This document shows, piece after piece, positions 9,601-17,130 of a stretch of DNA of 64,000 nt. The stretch lies in NCBI RefSeq assembly GCF_018502485.1, contig NZ_CP075546.1; one strand, written 5' to 3'. This DNA comes from Methanospirillum purgamenti. Lineage in GTDB: Archaea > Halobacteriota > Methanomicrobia > Methanomicrobiales > Methanospirillaceae. Every line of letters starts with the position of its first letter. Position 1 is the first letter of the stretch. The notes under the pieces were generated by a model. That model worked only from the letters and a program-made list of their open reading frames with translations. It did not search any database and had not been told where the DNA came from. Made by a program: the position numbers and the translations under genes.

Positions 9601-9748
9601 CCAGAATTTGGACCTTTTCTGCAAGTTTTGCATAATCAGTGAAGTATCCGGATGAAATCCCGTGTTTTCGAAACGCCCTGACCTCTACAACCTGTCCGGG
9701 TGCATACAGGATCTCACAGGTCTGTCTGATGAAATCAGCACGAGACAT
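6659..9748 (-). CDS. Archaeo-eukaryotic primase / P-loop helicase fusion (mobile-element replication protein)
   Basis: About 1029 residues. The N-terminal 250 look like an AEP primase: FPIDIDP (two catalytic acidic residues near 102/104), DSGNGAHLLYRI (His near 150) and DVDTSVSNAARIWKLYGT. Next is a zinc-ribbon-like C-x5-H...GCHHNSC segment as in phage and plasmid primases. Then comes a P-loop ATPase with GESGKGKS (near 441-448), AICLDDVSL as Walker B, and a winged-helix-like stretch. The C-terminus carries two CxxC pairs in each of two zinc-finger modules (CDVCGG...CQRC and CKICGH...CDLC). The start at 9748 is chosen because GGAGATT precedes it; a longer frame begins at 9781. This is the type of gene found on archaeal viruses and plasmids. 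Confidence 0.8.
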   Translation of the reverse strand: MSRADFIRQTCEILYAPGQVVEVRAFRKHGISSGYFTDYAKLAEKVQILDNDPEYSGIYITLNEINPDLLARRANRIEMRLGLSDKTTSDDDIITRRWFPIDIDPKRLSGISSTDMEHELAAGKANRIRKFLSERGWPDPIVADSGNGAHLLYRISLPNDVESLFLVKNCLLVLSAFFSDDESDVDTSVSNAARIWKLYGTVSRKGDSTNERPHRRSEILFVPDDLRIVQPDLLISLSSLLSPAPMEERSAEKKKKGTAAPDLGSWLHIHGISFREKEFSGGRLFIFDECPFSSAHKDGAYAIQFENGAIFAGCHHNSCGGGIQRWQELRHRFEGPRSGKKRDYEEHLRQIARDRAQAKAKYYGDRPEVSHRIEEADSPVEMTKHTETALEILKTTSPVEYILDSFAKDHEGDTVLVQCLIMSFASRSVVNSNGLHVLVTGESGKGKSHAFDTMIRHIPPHSRLDGRMSDKALFYVEDLRAGTAICLDDVSLSETMQETLKGVTTSFQKPFVYRTVNKDRKGQVCIIPERCVWWVAKMEGTGDDQVWNRMLTCWIDDSREQDEKVLARELACAECLPDDAAITTDEVLICQQIWELLSPVYVVIPYARNIRFSSSTNRRNPGMLLDLIKSIACLHQFQRERVETDGFTVIYANIDDFEYASRMYAALNGESGGQITKLTRSESALIKVFRSGKQEWTVAELSKVTGTAEQTIRKQICGYNSYGKSYSGLLEKCPAISFLDRTSVDDEGRTRRRCMCFVWDDEVYQNWISGSGCWLDTSHTSDKNQDTDPDGDDGPESGKAGAELQGTGSSALSGEVDVNAESENTPDNKINFFNSPLGRENECVYGRPMPDGSHTSADCAPAQESSEESSTQVSPVISESALKIAGREVCTSPHLPDDFPPDTREHSMLLLSAVDPEGFALLPGVRAGPCDVCGGKWVLYTEKISARMKEEGVVSHVICQRCYSKAVARVSLSYVTLPGMVNVSGMIRADKDYGRCKICGHGGVSWYDHETKTGICDLCYAREQGRMRV

Positions 9749-10028
9749 CTTCAATCTCCCGTAATACACCCGGGAACTCACAAAGGAGAGACCAGGCGGT
9801 TACATGACAGGGACTTTTTAATTCGCAGCCCCATACAGGGAAATGGCGATTCATCACCGTGCCAATAACCCTTCTTCGTGATACCGAAGTTGCAGAAGAA
9901 AGACACGGATACAGGTATGGATTTCTGTTGATTTCATCCTCTATCTTCCGACGTGAAACCACGAAAGAGGGTTTTCTTGTAACCGAATATACGGCATACA
10001 ATACCTCGTCTGACAATTCTGCCTTCAT
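9735..10028 (-). CDS. Hypothetical 97-residue protein, coupled to the nuclease-like gene
   Basis: The ATG at 10028 overlaps the stop of the upstream gene as ATGA and has GGAGGG a few bases before it, a clear start. The 3' end overlaps the primase start by 14 bp. The sequence includes KPSFVVSRRKIEDEINRN and SVSRRRVIGTVMNR. These are basic, possibly winged-helix-like segments that would suit DNA binding, but I recognise no family. Tight coupling with the primase suggests a replication or regulatory accessory role. Confidence 0.6.
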   Translation of the reverse strand: MKAELSDEVLYAVYSVTRKPSFVVSRRKIEDEINRNPYLYPCLSSATSVSRRRVIGTVMNRHFPVWGCELKSPCHVTAWSLLCEFPGVLREIEDVSC

Positions 10029-10357
10029 TCTTCCCTCCATGTGATCAAGGATGCTCCACCTGGCTGGATCCTGTACCTGGTCCATCCTGGTCTTCGATAA
10101 ATCCAGAACTGGATCTCACCAGGTGCAGAGCCAGATCGCACCATCTCTGACAAGGTGGCAATTTCCTGAGGAAAATGACTTGTCGTGAACCGTTTACTTG
10201 ACCGGATAACGAGCCAGAGAGTCTGATTCTCCTTCCACCCGATGAGATCAAACCTACGATTATGACCGGTAATTTTTTCAGTAGAATAACCAGCTTTTTG
10301 AAGAGCAGTCATTGCTGCATACTCTGCTGCTCTTCCCGACTGCCAGGTCGCAGTCAT
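10025..10357 (-). CDS. PD-(D/E)XK nuclease-like (Hjc-related) protein, possibly inactive
   Basis: About 110 residues: GRAAEYAAMTALQKAGY, then RRFDLIGW...LWLVIRSSKR and a closing aromatic strand. The layout follows small archaeal Holliday-junction-resolvase-like nucleases (N-terminal E, central D, then E-x-K). Here the E-x-K strand reads VIRSSKR, so the second acidic residue appears to be missing and catalysis is doubtful. The ATG at 10357 follows GGAGG; a longer frame begins at 10372. It is coupled by ATGA to the next gene. Confidence 0.55.
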   Translation of the reverse strand: MTATWQSGRAAEYAAMTALQKAGYSTEKITGHNRRFDLIGWKENQTLWLVIRSSKRFTTSHFPQEIATLSEMVRSGSAPGEIQFWIYRRPGWTRYRIQPGGASLITWREE

Positions 10358-10620
10358 AGATGTGGCCTCCATCCGGAGTTGAAGAGAGGATAAAGTCCTT
10401 TACTCATGAGAGCATATGTAACGATTACCCCTGCTTTATTTCCGAAGCCTCCAAGCGATGAAAATGGGCGGGGGTATCCTCTTTTAATTGTGTGTTTATC
10501 GTTCACATAAATCACCAGGATACGTACATTTTTACAATCCGCGATTCTTTCAGATTTTTTCTGAAAACCCAGGATAGTACTTTCTTTAAAGCGAAATCTC
10601 CTATTCCCCTGAACGAACAA
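10354..10620 (-). CDS. Doubtful 88-residue ORF
   Basis: An open frame whose stop overlaps the next gene's start as ATGA, which is why I keep it. Its only start is a TTG at 10620 without a ribosome site, and the protein (basic, PRPFSSLGGFGNKAGVIV) has no recognised family. It could be chance. The next 257 bp (10621-10877) contain no gene I can support. Confidence 0.25.
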   Translation of the reverse strand: MFVQGNRRFRFKESTILGFQKKSERIADCKNVRILVIYVNDKHTIKRGYPRPFSSLGGFGNKAGVIVTYALMSKGLYPLFNSGWRPHL

Positions 10621-10877
10621 GGGTCTTACACAAATAACTAATTCGTAAATAAAAAGATACCTGATTGGTCTGAAACTTTTGTGTCATAAATGCATATAAA
10701 ATACCGTATATGCATATCGTCTGATAATTCTGTGCTACATCGCGCTAAAAATAGTTATTTCGTATTACCCAGGAACGAGATAGTTTTCAGCAAAAAAAGT
10801 TTCGGGTATTTCATAGAATGAATGGTAGAATTCTTCGTTCAGGGAAATTATTCAGAAAAAGATGTGTAGGTTTTCTT

Positions 10878-11063
10878 TCAGAACCGTCCAGATACTCCGA
10901 TGATGTACAGATCACCCTCATCATTCAGGTCATCATCTTTCCACACCGTCCGGATAATCTTCCTGGCTGGTTTCAGATACCTGATCCAGAGTATCAATGA
11001 CGAGATGCCGGATGCAAGAGACATCACAACTGAAACAAAACTGACTATCAATTCAATCGCCAT
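10878..11063 (-). CDS. Small single-span membrane protein
   Basis: About 61 residues starting MAIELIVSFVSVVM, with one hydrophobic helix (to about residue 28) followed by a basic and acidic tail. The ATG at 11063 has GGAG eight bases before it, and it overlaps the end of the upstream secreted-protein gene by 11 bp, so both belong to the same leftward unit. It resembles small holin- or scaffold-like membrane proteins only in size; function unknown. Confidence 0.5.
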   Translation of the reverse strand: MAIELIVSFVSVVMSLASGISSLILWIRYLKPARKIIRTVWKDDDLNDEGDLYIIGVSGRF

Positions 11064-11613
11064 CTTTTTCTCCAAATTGCATAAGTTCTGTAATATTCAT
11101 TATTCCGGCTACATCTGAGGCATGAGTGAGCGTCTGGTTTGAATCTCCTGAAAAGCTACGTGTCAGAATAATCCCTGAGCCATTTATCTCCATGAGATAC
11201 CGTGAAATATCCTCCGGAGCAGGGATTCTTACCGAAGAATATTCTCCCTGTTGCATAAGACCCAGAACATAGGTTTCATGGGAACGTTTTGTCTGGTTGC
11301 CTTCATTATCAAAGATACACAGCCAGGGATCTGTGGAGGTTTGTTCCCGGACTGATGAATATTCCTCAATCCCCATGGGACCTGCCGATTGTGCCACTAC
11401 TTTTGCCTGGAGCCGTTCTCCGGTTACCAGTTCTCTGAAGATGGTAGCCGGATCGGTGGTAAAAAGGTCCTGTGTAAGAGATGTGCTCTTTCCAAGGACA
11501 GATGATGAGACCCATGATGCTCCGGAGCAGACAATAGAAGAAGAGATTGTATCAGCACAGACAAACCCAAAGACAAAGAGGGAACAAAAAAGAAAAACCA
11601 CATATTGGTTCAT
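11053..11613 (-). CDS. Secreted hypothetical protein of the putative integrated element
   Basis: About 186 residues. The first 20 residues (MNQYVVFLFCSLFVFGFVCA) form a signal peptide. The start is placed at 11613 because GAGGTG precedes the ATG and the longer frame would add a non-conserved leader. The mature part has scattered Asn-x-Ser/Thr sites and no recognised domain. It lies between a 167-residue soluble protein and a small membrane protein in a tight leftward unit. Confidence 0.55.
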   Translation of the reverse strand: MNQYVVFLFCSLFVFGFVCADTISSSIVCSGASWVSSSVLGKSTSLTQDLFTTDPATIFRELVTGERLQAKVVAQSAGPMGIEEYSSVREQTSTDPWLCIFDNEGNQTKRSHETYVLGLMQQGEYSSVRIPAPEDISRYLMEINGSGIILTRSFSGDSNQTLTHASDVAGIMNITELMQFGEKDGD

Positions 11614-11632
11614 TGTCACCTCAAAAAAAGGA

Positions 11633-12136
11633 TTAAGCCAGTTCAGGAACAGTATCTGCCCAGGTCTCAATCGTGTTCTGGATAGCCACCGAATCAAAAC
11701 TCGTGATGGCAACCTTATTCCGTCTGAAAGTCACATTGAAGAGTTCTCCATCTGAAGAATGGCACTTGAGGGTTACATTATATGAATCAGTAGAACTGTC
11801 ATGAGAACCGGTACCTCCCATGGCTGTTTCAATTGCCGAATTGCCAAGAATTGTTGCTATGTTTGTGTCAAATCCTCCAGCGGTCTTGGAACGGACAGAT
11901 ATCTTTCCTATCTGTTTTCCTTCCGTGTTCTCGTAGATGATTATTCCAGAATAATATTCAGAACTTTTTGATACAGCCGGAAGAGTAGACCCTCCGGAGA
12001 CATAACTGGTACATCCCCACGGATTATCGGTGAGGATAGTATTGATGAGAGTGTTCAGGGTGTTTTTACTTGCAAACGGAGTGGCGAGTTTTCGCACTAC
12101 GCTCCGTAATACGGATTGTTCTTCAAAATCGGCCAT
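11633..12136 (-). CDS. Hypothetical 167-residue protein, first gene of the leftward unit
   Basis: Starts MADFEEQSVLRSVVRKLATP at 12136 after AGGA; a GTG at 12151 is an alternative. It has no signal peptide and no hydrophobic helix. The middle is Gly/Ser/Thr-rich and beta-like (KQIGKISVRSKTAGGFDTN, GNSAIETAMGG). I recognise no family. As the first gene ahead of secreted, membrane, nuclease-like and primase genes it could be a structural or accessory protein of a mobile element, but this is inference. An inverted repeat sits just upstream. Confidence 0.5.
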   Translation of the reverse strand: MADFEEQSVLRSVVRKLATPFASKNTLNTLINTILTDNPWGCTSYVSGGSTLPAVSKSSEYYSGIIIYENTEGKQIGKISVRSKTAGGFDTNIATILGNSAIETAMGGTGSHDSSTDSYNVTLKCHSSDGELFNVTFRRNKVAITSFDSVAIQNTIETWADTVPELA

Positions 12137-12144
12137 AGTTTTTC

Positions 12145-12163
12145 CTGTCACGTCCTGTGACAG
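12145..12163. promoter_or_regulatory. 7-bp inverted repeat just upstream of the leftward unit
   Basis: CTGTCAC-GTCCT-GTGACAG is a perfect 7-bp inverted repeat with a 5-nt loop, 9 bp upstream of the ATG at 12136. It could be an operator or leader hairpin controlling the unit that runs to 6346. Confidence 0.4.
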
Positions 12164-12345
12164 AACAGAATCTGAATCTATGGATATACTCTTTTATCCG
12201 GGGGTAAAACCGTAAGAAATACTGTGAGCAACGCTGTATTCGGGGATGTTTTCGCATCTGTCAAGGGTGAAATGATACAATGATTTGTTTCGTATTAGAC
12301 CGATGATACATCTCTCGTCACAGGTTGAACCATACTTTCATCATA

Positions 12346-12380
12346 TTGTGAGAGATAAGTAATATACTTATATCTCACAA
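12346..12380. promoter_or_regulatory. 16-bp inverted repeat over the expected start of the ATPase gene
   Basis: Arms 12346-12361 (TTGTGAGAGATAAGTA) and 12365-12380 pair at 15 of 16 positions with a 3-nt loop. The repeat covers the place where the archaeal ATPase should start translation. It would suit a dimeric repressor, or it may be the scar or end of an inserted element. Confidence 0.5.
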
Positions 12381-13797
12381 TAAATTTATCAACCGGACTC
12401 ATGAACTCACATTTCTTGAAGACCGGTTTCGTTCAAATAACTCTGAATTACTCATACTCTATGGAAGGAGACGGGTTGGAAAGATTGAACTTTTGATCCG
12501 CTTTTTAGAGGATAAAAAAGGAATATACATCCTGGCAACTACGGAATCGGAAAGGGTCAACATCGGAATCTTTGCTAAAGAAATTGCAGATTTTCTAGAT
12601 GATCCAAATTTTGCACTCGTATCATATCCTTCATTTGAAGCACTCTGGACCAGTTTTCTATCACATCATCAGTTTCAAAAATTTTACGAAACGCAAAAGA
12701 AAATTCCGATAATAATTGACGAATTTCCATATCTCATCGAAAGAAACCGATCAATTCCATCCCAATTTCAGCGTATCTGGGATCTGCATATGCGGGATAG
12801 TCCGGTGATGCTCATTCTGTCCGGCTCCAGTATCAGTATTATGGAACAGGAGGTTCTTGGCTACAAAAGCCCGCTGTATGGGAGAAGAACCGGACAATGG
12901 CAGGTGGAACCATTATCTTTTGAGCATCTCAAGGAATTTCTTCCTTGGTCTGGTGTTGATCTCGCTCAGGTATGGTTTATTACTGGAGGAATTCCTGCAT
13001 ACCTTGAACTGTTTGATTCAACCATGGATTTCTGGTCAAATGTTTCCAGACTTTTTCTCACCAAAGGTGCATACCTCACGATGGAAGCAGAATTGCTGCT
13101 TCAATATGAATTCAGAGAGCCAGCAAATTATCTGACCATTCTTAAGGCAATTGCAGAGCGTCACACCTCACTTGGCGAGATCATTCAAGCGTCCGGGCTT
13201 GATCGGAGTATGGTCTCGAAATACCTATCAGTTTTAATAAAACTTCATATTGTACGTGAGGAGTTGCCAGTTACCGCTACACCGGGGTCCAGAAAACGGA
13301 GGTACCGGATTTCAGATCCCTATCTCTCTTTCTGGTTCAGATTTGTGTATCCGGAGATGACCGCAATAGAAGCAAGGCAGACATCACAGGTTCTTAAGCG
13401 AATTAAGAATAACTTCCCCAGATTTTCAGGACCGCTCTTTGAACTTCTGACTGAACATCTCATCAGGGAAAGAGTTCTTTTTCCGGATACTCCCATAAAC
13501 CAACTTGGAAGATGGTGGCATAATGAAACGGAGATTGATCTTGTTGGTATTTCAGAAAGTGAAGACCTGATGATTTGTGTTGAGTGTAAGTGGACTGATC
13601 TTTCCCAAAATGAGGCACGTGTAATCCTTAAAAATCTGGAAGAGAAAAGCCAGATAGTCAGATGGAAGAATGAGAACAGAAAGACTATCTATGCTCTGGT
13701 TGGGAAAAAAATTGCAGGAAAACGTGATATCAGGAAATCTGGATATGAGGTGTACGATCTTTCGGATATTGACCGGATATTAGGTACCGCTGAATAG
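12370..13797 (+). CDS. Archaeal ATPase with DUF234 C-terminus, start and Walker A altered
   Basis: The frame gives NKFINRTHELTFLEDRF before LILYGRRRVGKIELLI, the usual N-terminus of archaeal P-loop ATPases (PF01637) with a DUF234 nuclease-like C-terminus. VKLDEF-type Walker B is seen as IIIDEFPYLI. The C-terminus has NETEIDLVGI...ICVECKW, the PD-(D/E)XK-like core. Two oddities: there is no ATG, GTG or TTG in frame between the stop at 12349 and TTG 12493, so the N-terminus including Walker A lacks a normal start (an ATA sits at 12370); and the Walker A threonine is Ile (GKIELL instead of GKTELL). The gene may be decayed, or may start at 12493 as a fragment. These ATPases are abundant, often mobile, and of unknown role. 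Confidence 0.6.
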   Translation: MSHNKFINRTHELTFLEDRFRSNNSELLILYGRRRVGKIELLIRFLEDKKGIYILATTESERVNIGIFAKEIADFLDDPNFALVSYPSFEALWTSFLSHHQFQKFYETQKKIPIIIDEFPYLIERNRSIPSQFQRIWDLHMRDSPVMLILSGSSISIMEQEVLGYKSPLYGRRTGQWQVEPLSFEHLKEFLPWSGVDLAQVWFITGGIPAYLELFDSTMDFWSNVSRLFLTKGAYLTMEAELLLQYEFREPANYLTILKAIAERHTSLGEIIQASGLDRSMVSKYLSVLIKLHIVREELPVTATPGSRKRRYRISDPYLSFWFRFVYPEMTAIEARQTSQVLKRIKNNFPRFSGPLFELLTEHLIRERVLFPDTPINQLGRWWHNETEIDLVGISESEDLMICVECKWTDLSQNEARVILKNLEEKSQIVRWKNENRKTIYALVGKKIAGKRDIRKSGYEVYDLSDIDRILGTAE

Positions 13798-13874
13798 AAC
13801 AGGCGGATTGAAAAGAAGGTGATTTCTCTCAAATAATTTCTCTATGGAAAAAAGTATACCAAAAATGGGAATAT

Positions 13875-13990
13875 CACTTTTTTAAACCACTTTTGACACA
13901 TTTTTTCTCATAACGGTCATCATCCCAAAGTAGATCGTAATCACTCGAGCAAGGAGAAGACCTGATAAAAATCCCATGAAAGAACCGGAT
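13875..13990 (-). pseudogene. 3' fragment of an MFS transporter gene
   Basis: About 116 bp that match the 3' end of the intact MFS gene (22569-22684) with about 15 mismatches by eye. The minus strand encodes the final residues GLLLARVITIYFGMMTV and a short tail. The rest of the gene is gone, so it is the scar of a duplication or deletion. Positions 13798-14073 hold nothing else I can support. Confidence 0.75.
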
Positions 13991-14073
13991 CGTGTGCAAT
14001 TGAATCAAGCCCATAAACCATACACGAATAGCATTGAGGATCCTATAATAAAGAGAAATTAGGGAAGCCAGAG

Positions 14074-15036
14074 ATGACCATCAGACCAGACATATATTCA
14101 GAAATAGAGCAAAATATCGATATCCTACATATCGAACCGGTTTGTAAGGGATACTCTGACGACAAGAAATATCTTCTTACGACAAAATCCGAAGAAAGAT
14201 TTCTGCTTCGGATAACAGAATCTGATGATACCGAAGTACTGTCCGGAAGGAAAGAGATGTTCACCCTGATGAACAGACTCGCCAGATATTCATCTCTGGT
14301 TCCCCGGTCTCGGGCATGTTGGATCTCTCAGGATGCTCATTTCTGTATTATGATCCACGAGTATATGGAAGGTGATGATGGAGAAGCATCATTACACAAG
14401 TATAGTTCAGATACCCAATATGAAATTGGATACCGTGCAGGAATTGAACTGAAAAAAATCCACCAACTAACAGCTCCTCCTACTCTTTCCTCATGGTATG
14501 CCAGAAAAAAACAGAAGTACGAACGATACTGCGAGGTATGTAACCGGGAGCATATGGTCCCGCAAGAATTAGATTTGGAACCAGTTCATGCGTATATTGC
14601 TGATAACATTCACCTGATGAAAGATGCCAGGCAGACATTTCAGCATGATGACTATCATCCTGCGAATCTGATAATAAATAATGGACAATTAACCGGTATT
14701 ATAGATTTTAACCGATATGACTGGGGTGACCCCATTCACGATTTTTACAAACTGGCATATTTTTCCAGCAGAATTAGTATCCCATTCTCACGCGGTCAGA
14801 TTGATGGGTATTTCATGAGAAATATCCCTCCGGATTTCTGGAAAAGATATGCTCTCTATAATGCAATGAGCATCGTCCCTTCTCTAGTCTGGTCGTCTCG
14901 AATGGCATGTAGGAAAGAATTCAGGGACGAACTAAAAAAAGCAATTATGTATATTAAAACCCTTATCGATGACCATCAAGGATTTACTTCAGCGATCCCA
15001 CAATGGTACCATAATTCTGTCATTCATGAAAAATGA
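14074..15036 (+). CDS. Aminoglycoside phosphotransferase (APH)/choline-kinase family protein
   Basis: A 320-residue kinase-fold protein. HDDYHPANLI near residue 191 is the catalytic-loop motif (H-x-D-x4-N), and IDFNRYDWGDP near 211 is the metal-binding D motif. The N-terminal lobe includes a glycine-poor GYSDDKKYLL strand and KSEERFLLRI. The family phosphorylates small molecules, antibiotics or fructosamine-like sugars; the substrate is not predictable. It precedes the DrrAB-like pair by 227 bp, so a resistance role is possible but not shown. Confidence 0.8.
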   Translation: MTIRPDIYSEIEQNIDILHIEPVCKGYSDDKKYLLTTKSEERFLLRITESDDTEVLSGRKEMFTLMNRLARYSSLVPRSRACWISQDAHFCIMIHEYMEGDDGEASLHKYSSDTQYEIGYRAGIELKKIHQLTAPPTLSSWYARKKQKYERYCEVCNREHMVPQELDLEPVHAYIADNIHLMKDARQTFQHDDYHPANLIINNGQLTGIIDFNRYDWGDPIHDFYKLAYFSSRISIPFSRGQIDGYFMRNIPPDFWKRYALYNAMSIVPSLVWSSRMACRKEFRDELKKAIMYIKTLIDDHQGFTSAIPQWYHNSVIHEK

Positions 15037-15263
15037 TGGAGTTGTCATCATTCTCGTCAACAGAAGATTTGATCCTGAATTGGTAATACCAGCAGTTTGA
15101 CATCAATACTTATTGAAATGTTTTCCTCTGTCAATTTTTCTGAGTGCGTTTCAGATTTTAACCTGATTTTTCCATTTTTTCAGGCTTTTTTTTGAATACC
15201 AGTTTTTCTTGAAATTTTCTTCTGAAAATCCATAACATGATCCTTATTTAATGATCACTGAAT

Positions 15264-16280
15264 ATGAATAATCAGTTAATCTTTGATATCATGGTCGCTA
15301 TTCAGACATATAATCTGACAAAACAATTTGGATCCCTTACTGCAGTGAATTCTCTATCTTTAACGATCCACAAAGGGACGATTTTCGGGCTTCTCGGACC
15401 TAATGGAGCCGGAAAAAGTACACTTCTTTCGATGCTTTGTACCATATTAAATCCGACATCCGGCACTGCTAAGGTCAATGGATTCGATATTCTCACGGAA
15501 TCAGAAAAAGTCAGGCAAAGTATTGGCATCGTTTTTCAGAGCATTAGTATTGATGATCGGCTCACAGGCAGAGAAAATCTGAAATTTCATGCCATGCTCT
15601 ATGATGTACCGGATGATAAAATAAAAGGGCGAATTGATGAAGTCCTTTCTCTTCTTGAACTCTCCGATCGGGCAGACGACCTCGTCAGGACATATTCAGG
15701 AGGAATGATACGTCGTCTTGAAATGGCACGGGGACTTCTTCATCATCCACATATCCTTTTTCTTGATGAATCTACAATTGGCCTCGATCCTCAGACCCGA
15801 GAACATATCTGGTCATATATTCAGGAATTAACACGAAAAAAGAAAGGAGATCTGACAGTCCTGCTTACCACCCACTACATGGATGAAGCAGATCTACTCT
15901 GTGATGAAGTTGCAATTATTGATAAAGGGCAGATTATCGTCCGGGATACACCCGGAAACCTGAAACGGGATTTACAGGGCGAAAAAATAAGGATAAAAAT
16001 GAAATCTCCGGAGATTCTTGCATCACTACTATCAGGAAATCCCAGAATTTGCAAAGTCCTGATAGAATCCGGACTCCTTGAGGTACAGATCATTCATAAT
16101 GGAAATATTGTTCAGGAGATCTTTGACATCGCCAGGGAATCGGGTATTGAGATAGAACATATCAGTATTCATGAACCCTCAATGCATGACGTCTTTTTGT
16201 ACTACACAGGGGAAGAGATTCGAAAAGAAGAGGAGGATAATTTCACATCACAATACCGGAAAAGGAGGAGGAGACGATGA
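15264..16280 (+). CDS. DrrA-like ABC-2 exporter ATPase
   Basis: A 338-residue ATP-binding subunit: GPNGAGKST (Walker A), YSGGMIRRLEMARG (signature), ILFLDESTIGLDP (Walker B) and the C-terminal extension typical of daunorubicin-resistance-type (DrrA/CcmA) ATPases. An alternative ATG at 15294 (MVAIQTYNLTK) matches the usual family N-terminus and may be the real start. The last four bases overlap the permease ATG (ATGA), so the two form a transporter unit for efflux of an unknown compound. Confidence 0.85.
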   Translation: MNNQLIFDIMVAIQTYNLTKQFGSLTAVNSLSLTIHKGTIFGLLGPNGAGKSTLLSMLCTILNPTSGTAKVNGFDILTESEKVRQSIGIVFQSISIDDRLTGRENLKFHAMLYDVPDDKIKGRIDEVLSLLELSDRADDLVRTYSGGMIRRLEMARGLLHHPHILFLDESTIGLDPQTREHIWSYIQELTRKKKGDLTVLLTTHYMDEADLLCDEVAIIDKGQIIVRDTPGNLKRDLQGEKIRIKMKSPEILASLLSGNPRICKVLIESGLLEVQIIHNGNIVQEIFDIARESGIEIEHISIHEPSMHDVFLYYTGEEIRKEEEDNFTSQYRKRRRRR

Positions 16281-17032
16281 ACAAGGAGATCAAAGCCATA
16301 TACACCATATGGCTTCGTGAAATGACAAAATTCTCCCGGGAACGAGTGAGTATTGCAAGTTCACTGGTTACACCGGTTCTCTGGCTTTTTGTATTTGGTG
16401 GAGGAATGGGAATCAATGTCCGGATGGGAATCATGGGTAATGGGTATTCTGCATTTATTTTTCCAGGGATAATCGGTATGACACTTCTGATGACCTCAAT
16501 CAGATCAGGAATATCCATCATATGGGATAGGGATTTTGGATTTTTAAAAGAGATCATGGTTGCTCCGATATCCCGTATCTCGATAGTACTGGGAAAGGCC
16601 CTCGGAGGAGCAACTACCGCAATTATTGAAGGAGTATTTATTCTCCTGCTCGCGTTTATTGTAGGTATACATCTGTCAATTATTCAGATTATCCTCGTAA
16701 TTCCGGTAATGTTTTTGATCTCACTCGGGTATAACGGGTTTGGACTTGCTTTTGCATCGTCAATCCAGAGTTCTGAAGGTTTCCAGGGAATTATGGGATT
16801 TATCATCATGCCCACCTTTTTTTTAAGTGGGGCATTATGGCCACTCACCAATGCTCCCGGATGGCTGAAAACAATCAGTTATTGTAACCCGTTAACCTAT
16901 GGGGTTGATGTTATGCGTCACATTATCCTGGGGGAGGGTCAGTTCCTGCTGCCCGCTGATGTCCTGGTAATAATCTGTTTTGCTACAGGAACCCTGATTC
17001 TTACCTCTCACTTCTTTTCAATAAAAAAATGA
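16277..17032 (+). CDS. ABC-2 type permease (DrrB-like)
   Basis: A 251-residue membrane protein with six hydrophobic segments and the ABC-2 hallmark regions VTPVLWLFVFG, DRDFGFLKEIMVAPISR, and FFLSGALWPLTNAPGWL. It starts on the ATGA overlap with the ATPase gene. Partner for export in the membrane; substrate unknown. Weak AT-rich sequence and a poly-T stretch follow the stop. Confidence 0.85.
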   Translation: MNKEIKAIYTIWLREMTKFSRERVSIASSLVTPVLWLFVFGGGMGINVRMGIMGNGYSAFIFPGIIGMTLLMTSIRSGISIIWDRDFGFLKEIMVAPISRISIVLGKALGGATTAIIEGVFILLLAFIVGIHLSIIQIILVIPVMFLISLGYNGFGLAFASSIQSSEGFQGIMGFIIMPTFFLSGALWPLTNAPGWLKTISYCNPLTYGVDVMRHIILGEGQFLLPADVLVIICFATGTLILTSHFFSIKK

Positions 17033-17130
17033 ATCAGTATGGCTGAATATTTCTCTTTTTTAAAAAAATATGATCACCATTGAGAATAAAATTTCATATT
17101 TTTAATATTCTTTGAGGATGAAAAAATATT

